DNA from: Mantamonas sphyraenae
Lineage: Eukaryota; CRuMs; Mantamonadidae
NCBI GenBank assembly: GCA_026936335.1
Contig: JAPMXV010000001.1
Location: 372,001-436,000 of the forward strand
Length of the DNA: 64,000 nt
Direction of reading: 5' to 3'
Shown here: piece by piece, positions 1 through 11,100 of the stretch
Layout: each line of letters begins with the position of its first letter
Position numbering within the stretch: position 1 is the first letter of the stretch
Program-made: the position numbers and the translations under genes
The notes under the pieces: model-generated
Told to the model about the DNA's origin: nothing
Database searches by the model: none
Seen by the model: the letters and a program-made list of their open reading frames with translations, nothing else

Positions 1-3000
1 AGCAGCCCCATCGTCCCCAGCATCTTCTCCGCCGTCTTCGTCTTCCACCTGAGCTTCCTCTCCCTGCTCCTCCATCTCATCGACATCGTTCTGCGCCTGC
101 TCATCCTCATCCTCTTCCTGTTCCTTGTCTTCCGTTTCTGCTGCCTTTGCTCGTCCAAACGACCGCTTGCGCCCAAACGTTTTCCGCGCAAAGGTGCTCT
201 CCTCCTTGCTGCCCTCGCTGCCGCCTCCGCTCAGCCGCCGTGCAAACGGGTTCGCCTTGCGCCTCGACACCACAGGTGCTGCCGACGAGCTCGACGCCTC
301 TTCTGCCGCCTTGGCCACCACGTCTGCCTCATCCCCCTGCAGCAAAGGGTTGTCCTTTTGCCCTCCGCTTCCGCGCATCATCTTGCGCACCGCGCTCTGG
401 AATCGGCTTGTCTTGGCCACCTTGCGCGGCTGAGCCACCTCGTTGCCTGCATCTTCCCCTCCCAGCGCCTCGCCATCTTCGTCATCCTCATCCACCGTCC
501 CGCTGTCGTTTCGGTCACCGTTCTCGCTTCCACCATTGCTTCCGCTGTCCTTTGTGTCCTCGATCTTTCGTTTCCTTGCATTGGCCATCTTCTTCGACGT
601 GCCCGTCTTGCGTCCTGCCAATCTGCTCAGAGCACTCGACTCTGACCCGCTGCGCTTCATCGACGATCGTTCTTCCTCCGACTTTTTCGCCTTGGCCATG
701 CTCAAGGCCTTGGTCTTGCGCTTCGGCGCATCCGAGCCGTCCGTGCTCAGCGACGAAGACGATCCCGAGCGGTTCATCGCTCCGCCGCCCATCACCATGG
801 CGTCGCCGTTGTCCCCTGGCGACCCTGCACTCGACGCCTGCTTGCGAGGCACAGGCAGTGCCTTCTTCTTCTTTTCTGCAGATCCCGGCGTGCTGCTGTC
901 TCCTTTCTTGTCTTTCTCCTTGTTGCTCTTTGCCTTGCTGCGCCCGTCTGGAATCTTCAGCGATGGCAACACAGCAGGGCTTGTGCTGCGTGCGTCGCTG
1001 CCCTTTGCAGCTGCCTCCTTCTCTGCTCGCACAGACGCCATCACCTTGAACGCTCCCTTGCGTCCACCCTTACCCGCTGATCCTTGCTTCTTGCCGTTTC
1101 CATCTTCCTCCTCCTCTGTCTCCATCGACTTGCTACCTCCAGTCTCCTTGGCGCCTCCACCAAACATGGCTTGCGTCACCTCATCTTCAGAGGCCGATGC
1201 TGTACTCGCGGCGGCTGCCACGTTGCTCGCCGTGCTTGCTGTCGTCTTTTGCGCCTTCAACTTCTTCTCCAGCAGCGCCGCACGCTTCTTCAACATGTTT
1301 TCACGCTTCTCCAGCGCATCCTTGGCGTCCTCAGCCACACTCACCGCTTGTTCCAACTCTGCCACGCGGGCTTGCAGCTTTTCGATCGTCTGCTTGGCCA
1401 GCTCGTACGTCTTGCTGACCGTTTGCAGCCTCTTTTTCCATTCGGCAGAGTCAACGCCGCTTGCGGATGCACCCGACGCAGACAAAGACGCTGTGGCCCC
1501 GCCCGCCGACGGCGCTGCACCCGAGCTTGTTTCCTGTTGCAGCTTCTTGTACTTGCTGCGCCAATTCGTCGCAATGGTGTGCAGCTTCTTGTACTTGTCG
1601 TCGGCAGCCACCTTGTCCGCTTCCAGCTTCTTGATCGAGTCCTGCGCCTCGGACAGACGCTTGTCCGTCGCCGCAGCTGCCGCATTCTTCTTGGCCTGCT
1701 TCACCTGAGCCTGCGCCGCGCTCACTTGCTTCTGCAGGGCCTCGTTCTCGCTGCGTAGCTTCTTCAACGCCGCCGGATCCACACGCTGTTCCATCAACTG
1801 CTTCACTCGCTTGCTCCAGCTCTTGTTGTGCGCCTCCAGCGCCTCCTTCTCCGCCTCCAGCTGCTCCTTTTGCAGCTCCAATTCACGTGAAGCGGCCTTG
1901 GCCTCCTCGGCCTTGTTGCGTGCTTCCGCGGCATCCTTCTGCAGCTCCTCCATGCGTTTCACGCTGCGCTCGTTTTCGCGTCGCAGCATGCTGTTGGATT
2001 CCTGCAGCAGTTTCACTTGCGACACTTGTTCCACCAGCGTCCGGTGCTCCTCTTCCGACCGTGCACGCGTCACGCTCGACGCGCGTTCCTCCTCAAGCTG
2101 CAGCTTCAGCTTGTCTGCAGCCACTGCGTGCTTCTCCGCCTCCCGCTTGCTCCTGCTCAGCTCTTGTCGCAGTCGCTCCTTTTCCAGCTGCAGGATGTCC
2201 TTGTCGCGCTTCAGATATTGAGTCAACTGCAACAGCTCGTTCACCTTGCTGTCGCCCTGTTCGCCATCGTCCTTGCCCGACCCATTCCCGTTTTCCGTTC
2301 CGCTGCCATCGCCCTCGCCACCGTCCTTGCTGCTGCTGCCCAGGAAGTGCTCCACGCGCTGTTCTTCCAGCTTCTTGATCTGTTTCATCAGCGTTTCCAG
2401 CTGGCCGTGCAACAGGTCGTTCTGCTCCTTCACCTGCTCCGCTTGCACGCTCGCCTCCTTCGCTTCTTCCTCCAGCAGTTTCTTCTGTGCCGCGCTGCCC
2501 TCTTCCTGCTGCGTCAACTCGGACTCCAGGCGCCTGCGTACGCTCTCACTCTCGTTCAATTGTGTTTCCAGGCTCTGCTTCTGCTCACGCAGCGTCTTGG
2601 CCTCCTGGATCGCCTCGCTGTGCTCCATCACCTCGGCTTCATACCGCTGCTTCAGCGAAGCATACATCTCGCCCTGTTTGCTGCTGTCTGCCTGCGCGCT
2701 CGCCACTTCTTTCTCCAGCTCGGCAATGCGCTTCTGTTTGGCCTTGAGCAAGCGCTGCGCCTCGTCCAATTGCTCTTGCAGCGTCGCCTTGGCCTCGGCA
2801 ATGCGCTTGTCTGCTGCTGCCTTGCTGCTTTCGTTGGCCTTGGCCTCCTTGTTTACCTTGGCGACCTCGGCCTCCAGCTCCTTGCATCGCTTCTCCATGC
2901 GTGTCTTGAACACTTCGCTTGTGTCACTCAGTGCAGCCAGCTCCGACTCGGCAGCTTCAGCCATCGACTTGAATTGGCTTGCCTGTCGCTTCGCTGCACT

Positions 3001-6000
3001 CAACTTGCTCTTCAGCGCTTCCACCTCCGAACGTGTGTTCTTCAATTCCAGCGCAAGGTCTCCGTCGGCCAGGATGCGCGATGTGCTGCTGCTGCTGCTG
3101 CTGCTGCTTGTCGTGTCGTCACCATCCTTCATGCGGCCAGCCTGTTGCTGCAGGGCATAGTCATGCAGGCGTCGCTCGGTCTTTTCCAGCTTGGCTCGGT
3201 ACTCGGCCAACTGCTCCTGCAACGCCTTTTGGCTGCCGCTCAGTTCCGCCGTGCGCTGTTTCTCCTCAGCCAGCGCCTGCTCTTGTTCCTGTGCGCGCGC
3301 GCGGTGCTGCTTGATGGATTCCTGTCGCATTTCGCTGACGTCCTCCAGCTGCTGCGCCTGTTCCTGCAGCTTGCGCCTGCTCTCGTCCACCTGTTCCTGT
3401 AGCTTGCGGTTCTCTGCCTGCAGGCGTGTCTGCATCTGCAGCTCCCTGTTTTCAAACTCCATTTGCATGTTTTGCACTGTGCTCACCAGATCGCGCAGAT
3501 TGTTGCTCTCGCGCTCGAGCGACTGGTTTTGCGCCTTCAGCCTTGCCTCCACCGTGCGCAGGATATCCAGCTCGCTCTTCAGATTGTTTGCCTGGTGTTC
3601 TTTGGCCTTCAGTTCCTCCTGTGCCTGCTGCAGCGCGTGTGTGCTTTCCTGAAGCTTGCTCTGGAACTGAATCACGTTGCTCTGCAGCTCCGTGTTCTGC
3701 TTGCGCAGGTGCTCCACCTCTGCCGCATGGCTGTCCACATAGCCCTGCTGTGTGCGCAGCTTGTCTTCCAGATGGTCCTTGTTCGATTGCAGCCTAGCGT
3801 TGAGAACGCGCAATTCGCTGCTCTCCGCACGCAGCTTTTCGAGTTCGTCCTCCACCACCTTCATGTCCTTGCGGTGCTCGCGTGCCATCTCGTCCAGATC
3901 GTTCTTCAACTGCGCCACCATCTCTTCTTGCTCGGCCACGCTGCTTCGTGCGGGCGTACCCAGCGCAGCCCGACGCACGCGTTCGGTGCTCGGCGACACC
4001 AAAGCCTGATCGCCGCTTGCCCCAGACCTCTCGATTGCTGCACGGTCGCTCTGATTCAGCATGATGCGGTACATGTCACGCTCTCGTGTGATGGCCTTGA
4101 CCTGTTCCAGCTGTCGCTCGCGCGTGTCCTTCAGCTCCTGCAGCTCCTCTTGAGCAAGCTCTTGGATGCGCTTGCGCTCTTTAAACTCCCGTTCAAACTG
4201 GTTGCGCTCCTTGCTGGCTCGTTCAAGTCGTGTCTCCAGCGAACGTACCTGGCGCAGCAGTTTCTGGTTGTTCTCCTGGAGCTCCATCACGTTGTCGTAG
4301 ATCACCAGTGTCTCGCCTCCGTTGCCGCTTTCGCCCATCTGTTCGCCCAACAGAGCCTGAATCTGCTTTCCCAGGTCTGTGTTTTCGCGTCGTCCCACGT
4401 CCACCTCGTGCCGCAACGTCTGCGCCTCTTCTTCCAGCTGCTCCACGCGCTCGTGCAGCTCGTCGATTTCATGCATGGCTCGGTTCAACGCCTTTGCGCT
4501 GTTGTCGTACCGCTGCATGACGTCGCGAAACGCACTTTCGCGCTCCTCCAGCAGCACGCGGTGCTGTTCGGCACTCTCCACGATGCTCTCCAGCTCGTTC
4601 TCCTTCTGCTCAAGTTCCAGCTGCACCGTGGCCATGGCCTCGGCCTTTTCGTACACCACTGCCACCAGCTGCGACTTTGACATCTTGCGCAGCTCACTCG
4701 AGCTCAGCGTGGTGATGTCCATGTTTGCGCCCAGAGGCGAGGAAGCCGATGACGACGTGTCCCCCTTCTTGTTGCCGCCCTTCTCCTCTTCGCCGGCCTC
4801 GGCCATGCGCGTGTACACTTCGTGCAGCTTGGCTTGCCATTCTTTGTCCTTGGCCGCCAGCTTTGCGTTCAGTGCATCGAGTTCGTCCGCGCGCTCCTGC
4901 AGCACTGCGTCGTGCTCGCGCTTGGTGATGACCAGGAGCTCCTTGGTGCGCTCGAGTTCGGCAGACACCTCGGTCAGCTTGGTCTCTTGCTGCTCGTACG
5001 GCACGCGGTAAATGTCTGCGAGGCGCTGTGTGGTGGCAATCTCCTCGCGGAAGATTTCAATCTGCTCGGCCGAGTCCTGCCTCAGGTTGTGCAGCTCGTC
5101 CTGGGCATCGCTCAATGCCTGGGTGGTCTCCTCGTGTTTGGCCTTGAGGGTGAGCAGTTGCTGAGAGAGCTGCGCCACCTCGGCGGTGCTCTGGTCCAGT
5201 TGATGCTGGAGATTGAACACCTGTTCGGCCTTGTCCTTGCGCACCTGCAACAGTTCACTCGACTTTGCACTCAGTTCACTCTGCAGCCATTCTTCGTTCT
5301 TGGCGCCCACCTCTTTCTCCTTCTGGGCGCGTGTGAGCTCAAACTGCAAGGGCACCACTTGGTTCTGCGCCTCATGCAGCTGGTCCTGCAGCTTGGCCTT
5401 GGCCTTGCTCGCTTCCAGCAGCTTCTCCTGCAGCGAGGCCACCTGCTCGTTCAAGGAATCGATTTCACTGTCCCGGCTGCTCAGGGTCACCGTCAGGTTG
5501 CGTGTCGACTTGTGGTGCTGGGCGGCTTCCTTCTTTGCCGCTTCCAGCTCAGCCTCCTTCTCAGCCAGTGTGGCCTTAAACTTGGCTCGCACGGATGCAA
5601 GCGACGCTTGCGTGGCGTCTGAGTGGACACCATGCCACAGTGGGTGTCAGCTGCGCTGGGGATTCGTGTGTTGTGGGCAAACACTTTGCGCCGACGCCAC
5701 ATGTGCTGCGCCGGAAAACGCGCGAACGAAGGAGGGGAAAACCTACCCTGGCCACTCTGGGCGCTCTTCACCTGAGCCACCTGCTCCTCGGCCGCCTGTG
5801 CCTTGGCTTCCGCAGCACGGTACTTCTTTTCCAGGTTCTCAAACAGTTGGTCTGGAGCGCAGCGACGCGTCCGGGGTGGACGCCCATGGGGTGTCAGACA
5901 TGGCGCGAACGTCCTCGGCACGATCAGCGGCCGGGGCCGCGTCTCTCTGCACGCTCCGAGTCCTCACGACGAGCCGCCAGGGTTACACACAGTCACATGT

Positions 6001-6222
6001 GTGCCCCCGAACTGCACATGACTCATCCGTGCTCCACTCACCTGTGTTGAGCCTCTCGCGCTCCATGCTAATGGTCTGTTGCTGGCGTTCGTGTTCAAGC
6101 GCAGCCACATGGGCTTCGCACTTGCGCATCAGTGCAGCTAGTTCGCTGCGCACCTGCTCATCCACCTTTTCCAGCGTCTCCTTGGTTTTGGCCGCCTCGG
6201 TCTCGCCAAGAAAGTCCAGCAT
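1..6222 (-). CDS. TPR: Nucleoporin TPR/Mlp/Megator, C-terminus cut by window edge
   Basis: This is a structural coiled-coil protein of the nuclear-pore basket, involved in mRNP quality control and spindle-checkpoint anchoring in known relatives. Coding exons on the minus strand are about 6222-6042, 5851-5747 and 5618-1, joined by GT-AG introns with consistent phase. The third exon stays open to the window edge, giving at least 1,960 residues. Heptad-rich Glu/Gln/Leu/Lys sequence dominates. Family-specific blocks are visible: a 'NVMELQENNQKLL' segment, the 'RERDMYRIML' motif near residue 610, and a late 'QRVDPAALKKLRSENEAL' segment, each matching TPR/Mlp in order. As in TPR, the tail switches to a Ser/Lys/Arg-rich then Asp/Glu-rich disordered region. 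The start is unresolved: the Met at 6222 is used here, but the frame stays open upstream and the family N-terminus suggests some additional residues. It is divergent from COMMD7. Family identity is strong; the 5' end is not. Confidence 0.86.
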
Positions 6223-6399
6223 CGCCTGCCTGGTGGATTTGCTGGCGCGGTCGGTGCGACTCCCCGTGGCCACTCGATGTTGCACGATGTCCTCTGTCTC
6301 CTTTGCAGGCAAGTGCAGGTGTGAGCGTCCATGCAGCTGAGCACGGACACATGCCTGAAGCGTGCATGGGTCCGCGTGGCGAGCCAACTCTTTTTTGGG

Positions 6400-7367
6400 A
6401 TGGAAGGCGAAGACGTGGTCGACCTGCAGAACATCAACTCGCTTAGCGAGTCGATGACCCAGGAGTTTGTCACCATTGTGTTTTCGTTTCTGATTGACCA
6501 GCAGAGCAACGAGCTTGTCAATGCCATTGGCGAGTTCTGCGACAACAATGGCATCAAGCAAAGTGCCCTGCGCTCGCTGCTCCGCGCCTCCATTCTGTAC
6601 TTCAAAGCCGCCGTCAGCCAAAACACTCCCGAGAGCCAGCTGAGCAAGAGCTTGCAGTCAAACGGTGCGTCCCACCCATCCCTGAGACCCTCTCTGCATC
6701 CTGTACGGGGTGCCAACCCATCCACGCGTCTGCCCTCCCTCACACCGATTCTGCCACTCCCGCCGCTTTCCTGCAACGCACAGGCGTCGACGAAGCACAC
6801 ACGGCAATCATCTGTAAATTGTGGAAGAGCCACTTTGTTGCCCTTTGTCGCGCCGTCATCTCAAAGACCCTCATGGTCAACAAACTCGTCGACATGGACT
6901 GGAAGTTTGGCGGTGCGTGCTCGACTTTTGCCCCTTTTTCGGCCGTCCGTGTTTTGTTGGCACGCCCTCAACAGCACCCACAGTTGCGAGTGTGCCCCCC
7001 ACGTGTTGCCACAGAGTGTACAGCATCCGCATGTGCGGGTGCCTTACCAACGCTTGCTCTCCTGCTCACCCGCCTCGTCCATTCCCTTCTCCGGCGTCCC
7101 CTCAGTCACAGCAAGCTCTTCCGAGCTTGAGAGCTCCGGTAGCACCTTTTTGCAGCTCAAACTGTCGGTGCAGAACGGAAACAATACCGAGGATGTGTTT
7201 ATGGGTACGTGCATCGTCTGCCTCTTGCGCCCTTGTTTTCTGTCCGCCTCGTTCACCCTTGTGCTCACACTGATCCATGCAAACCCTCTGCAGAGCTCAC
7301 TCTGGACCAATTCTACCTGTTCCTGCGCGAGATGGAAACTCTCAAAGCGAATCTCGAGTATTTTTGA
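6400..7367 (+). CDS. COMMD7: COMM domain-containing protein 7
   Basis: Subunit of the Commander (COMMD/CCDC22/CCDC93) complex, which acts in endosomal cargo recycling. Four exons, 6400-6664, 6784-6912, 7106-7204 and 7294-7367, have matching phases and encode 188 residues, close to the roughly 200 of animal COMMD7. The N-terminal helical HN domain is followed by a C-terminal COMM domain. Diagnostic blocks are 'TLMVNKLVDMDWKFG', 'SSSELESSGSTFLQLKL' and 'ELTLDQFYLFLREME', which match COMMD7 more closely than other COMMD paralogues as I recall them. The start at 6400 was chosen because homology begins just after it; an in-frame Met at 6331 would add 23 residues with no family match. Its stop lies 15 bp from the stop of the convergent gene on the other strand. 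Confidence 0.92.
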
Positions 7368-7382
7368 ATGAATCCGCACCCT

Positions 7383-8028
7383 TCAGCTCAGTTTCATTCC
7401 CGCCCCGTCGTCTTCGTCGCCTCGGCCGAGCCGGTAGCCCTTCTTCTTGTTGTCACTCTTTACGTATCGCAGCCGCTCCAGCTTCTCCTTCTTGCGTTTC
7501 TCCTCCCGTTCCTTCCACTGTGTGGCCTTTTCCTGCTCCAGCGCACGCTGCTCCACTTGTTGGCGCAGACGCACTGCCCGCATCTCGTCGTCCAGCTCGT
7601 TCCTTTCTTCTTCGCCTGGTTCATTCGCGCGTAATGTCCAGTGTGTGTGCGTGTGTGTGTGTGTTTGGTTTTGGTGAGCAAGGGATGCCGTGTGCCAGGC
7701 CGCTCTCCAACCTTTCATTCCGGCCGCTTTGCGCACGCTTCCGCCGTCGCTTCCTTGCGGCCAACCTACTGCGTTTATCCTTCCATGCAGCTCTGCGCTC
7801 TGCAGCAGTCACCATGCTCTCCTGTTTACGCTTGCGCTTCACCAGAAAGTACGCCAACAGCAGCAGCAGCAGCACCTTGAACCCGTGTTGCTCCAAGAAG
7901 CCCGTCACCGAGCCTACAGCTGCCCACACGAAGCCCAGGTCTGGGCTGTGCTCCGGATCTACCTTGACATCCCCTGCACCGCCACCCACACTTCCATCAG
8001 CATTGACGCCGTCCACCAGCTGCGACAT
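7383..8028 (-). CDS. Single-pass membrane protein with coiled coil, SELENOS/VIMP-like
   Basis: Two exons: 8028 to about 7770 (or 7737), and 7615-7383. The donor is ambiguous: GTAGGT at 7769 or GTGCGC at 7736, both in phase, giving 163 or 174 residues. Visible features are an acidic/Gly-rich N-terminus, one Leu-rich transmembrane helix near residues 50-65, a strongly basic stop-transfer segment ('VKRKRKQE', then 'ARKRRRKR' if the longer exon is used), and a charged helix of Glu/Lys/Arg repeats ending in 'KKKGYRLGRGDEDDGAG'. This order and length resemble selenoprotein S/VIMP, an ERAD adaptor that recruits p97 through a helical VCP-interacting region. No selenocysteine position is evident; the apparent stop is TGA after 'MKLS'. 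The assignment rests on architecture and weak helix similarity only. It could also be another tail-rich ER protein. A (GT)n tract lies in the intron. Confidence 0.45.
7641..7664. repeat. (GT)n microsatellite in an intron
   Basis: A run of alternating G and T, interrupted by one C, lies inside the intron of the SELENOS-like gene. On that gene's sense strand it reads (CA)n, upstream of the 3' splice site. Confidence 0.85.
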
Positions 8029-8123
8029 TGTCACTCAGTTTTTTGTGGCAACGGCGCACTCACAGGGACCACGTTCAGATGTACATTCCATGACGACAAC
8101 ACTCCTGGTCACTCACACCCCGC

Positions 8124-11100
8124 CTATCCCTTCTCCTTGAGGCGTCGGCAGCCTTCCCATCGCTTCGGGCACACATAGTCCGAGCGACCGATGTACTCCA
8201 GCAACACCAGCGCTGGGCCGTCGTCGCGACGCACCTTGAGGCACCTCGTAAGCTTCTTCAAAGCCTTTCGCCAGTCGCCTAGAATGTAGGCGTCCACTGC
8301 TGAGCTGAACGCACGATTGAATGTCACCTTGTCCACAATCAGCTCATCGTCCGACACCTCCTCAAACCCTGTGTGGCTGTTGCTACTGCTCCTGCGTCGT
8401 GCAGCGCCTGTACCCTCCTCCTCGTCATGCAATCCAAACTTGGCCTTCAGCTCCGCCACCTTTTCCGTGTTTTGATCAAACGCAGGCATGCGGTGCGATA
8501 GCTCGCCCCCCACCGACACCCGTTTGCGCCTGTTCCGTAGCGTCGTCTCGTCTCGCGTCGGGCTCTGCAGCAGATTGTTGTTGGGCAAGAGCTTGCTGCC
8601 CGGTTGCAGCGAGCCCGTCCGCGTGCGGCTCGGCGCAAGCACTGTTGGATCCAGGAACGACGACGCACCAGACGTTTTCCTCGACGTCAACATCCCCGTG
8701 GATGCCGTGCGGTCGCTCATGGGATTTCCCGTGTTCGACAAAGCCCCCTTGTGCGGCTCCTCCACTTCCTCGTCCTTCTCGTCCTCGGTCTCCTCGCCGT
8801 CCCTCGCCAGCTGGGTCTCAAACTCGTCCATCTCGGTCGACGACGTTTCGCTCACAAGCTCCGACTCGATGCGACGCCTCACAGAGCTGCTGCGATCAAA
8901 GCGGTTGCCCTTTGTCTGTGTCTGCGCACCTGTCTGCGTCTGCACCTTGTGTTTGCCCTTGCGTGTCCGATCATCCAGCTTCCTCACCGTGCCCACTGCT
9001 GTTTCCACACAGTCCAGCGGGTCCAAATCGTACGTGTACAACATCAACGGCTTTGTGGCTCCCTTGAGAATGACACGGTCTACCTTGCGGCATCGCACCT
9101 TCATGTGCTGGGGCAGGAGCTTGTAGAACATGTGCGACATCAGCACTGGCACCCCGTAAATCTTGGTTGCGCTCTCCAGACGCGCGCTCAGATTAACGTG
9201 CGGCGACAGATAGCTCGCATCAATCTTAAACTTGCTGCCAATGGCACCTTCCACTGCCCAGCCGCTATGCAGGCCAAAGCCCATGCGCGGCAAACCGCCG
9301 TCATCGGCCAGAAACTCTTTCAGCTCTGGGTTCCGTTCAATCATTCGCTTCAGTGGACGCGAGCGCTCCAAGCGCCGATTCACTGCCTCGAACGACTGCA
9401 ACGCACGCATTGCCAGCCGTTGTTTCTCCGACTCTAGATCTCCCCCGGTGATGGGCTTTGCTCCCAGCGTCAGCGGCGCCATCTTGCGCAGATTCTTCAT
9501 GAAAAGGTTCAAGCCCACGCCGACCACGCCTGTGCTAGGGTCCACCTGCTTCATGCTTTGTGGCACAAACGTGCGCCCGTGTTTCTCGTCCGGCAACTTC
9601 CACACGTTCAGGAACGCGTCGCCGATGTTCTTGTTCGTCGATCCCTCGTGTTCATACACACTCTCATGCACCAACTCCGCAATCAGGTTCACAAACGGCA
9701 TCACGTCCGTCTGCAGAATCTCTGTGGCCCGTGTGAAATTGCGAATGTCGCAGAAGGAAAAGATGCCCACCACAATTTCACCGCGGCCCTTGGACAGAGT
9801 CGTCTTCCAGTCACCGCGCTCTGTCAGATTCTGCGAAATGATGCGTGCGCCAGCCTCGCCAAAGCCAATCCGCACCAGCTCGCCCAGTTTGCGCACCATC
9901 ACTTCCAAGTACCACTGTTCCTTGCTGCTTTTGTTGGCCCTCACAGTGGCAAACGGATTCAGCGCAAGCTGCTTGATGGTGGCTGTGATGCGTTGCAGCG
10001 GTTGCCAGAACAGAACGTGGATGTCGCGGTTCAGCTTGTACACACATACCCAGATGAACACGAGCAACAACGCATTGGCCACGATGCGGAACAGAGCAAA
10101 CTGTTGGCTGCGACTCAGTCGCGACACCAGCATATACGTGGTGTTGCTCGACGTGGCTACAACCTGCACCTCGTCCAGCCGTAGTCTCCCTATCTCTGCC
10201 TGCTCCGACACCACGATCTGGTCGCGCACACGCAGGAACAGAACATTCTCACTGTACATGACGTCCAGGTTGCCCAGGACCAGCTCTCGTGTCACGGTGC
10301 CGTTCAATGCCGCTTGCAGCTTCTCCATCAGCACGAGCGAGTTCACCTCACCCGGCCCGCGGTTGTTGGAAGCCACCAACAGCGCACCCCAGCCCACACC
10401 GTATACCACCAGGAACACCACCAGGGCAATCTTGCTCAACTTGTTCGAGTAGTGGCCTCGCACATCCTCCATCTGCTGGAACGACCTTCGCTGTGGCCGG
10501 TTCTGCAGCAATTTTCGCGTGTTGCCCTCGGTGGCCAGCGTCGACACAGCCGCCATGTCCATGTTCGTGGATGGCAACTGTGTCAACTGCGTCAACTGCG
10601 TCATTTGGGTCATGCGGGATTCGGCACGCATCACCGAACTCCGCCCTGCGTTGCCGTCTGTGTCCCACAAACTCATGCGCGGAATCGGTGACACAGATTG
10701 CCTGCCCGCCTGGATTGTCCGGTCGCCTAGCGTCGGAAGGATGACCACCTCTCCGTCTTGTGTCGGGTCATCGCGGCCCTCAAACAGCACCATACGCCGA
10801 CCACACATCGACAAACGCAACCCGTTCGGCCACAGACTCTGGAAAACGCTACTGATCTGCCTCGAACGGCCCATAAACTCTCCCAACAGCGCCAAACGGC
10901 CCGCGCGGGCCATGGAAAACGCCAAAATGTACACTGGGATGTCCACGGGGGGCGCAAAGAGCGCCACGGCAAAGTAGACTAGCGGTACGGCGCTGATGAG
11001 GTCCAGCCAGAAGTAAAGGGAGCGCGCGTAGCTCGGGTCCAGATAGACGACGATGCACAGTTCGATGACAAACACGACGAGGAAGCCAAAGCCTGCGCCG

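Noticed and set aside
125-5622. Long plus-strand open frames rich in Leu, Ser and Arg across the first 5.6 kb
   Set aside because: They are antisense images of the TPR coiled coil. The minus-strand frame is continuous, keeps heptads and matches TPR motifs in order.
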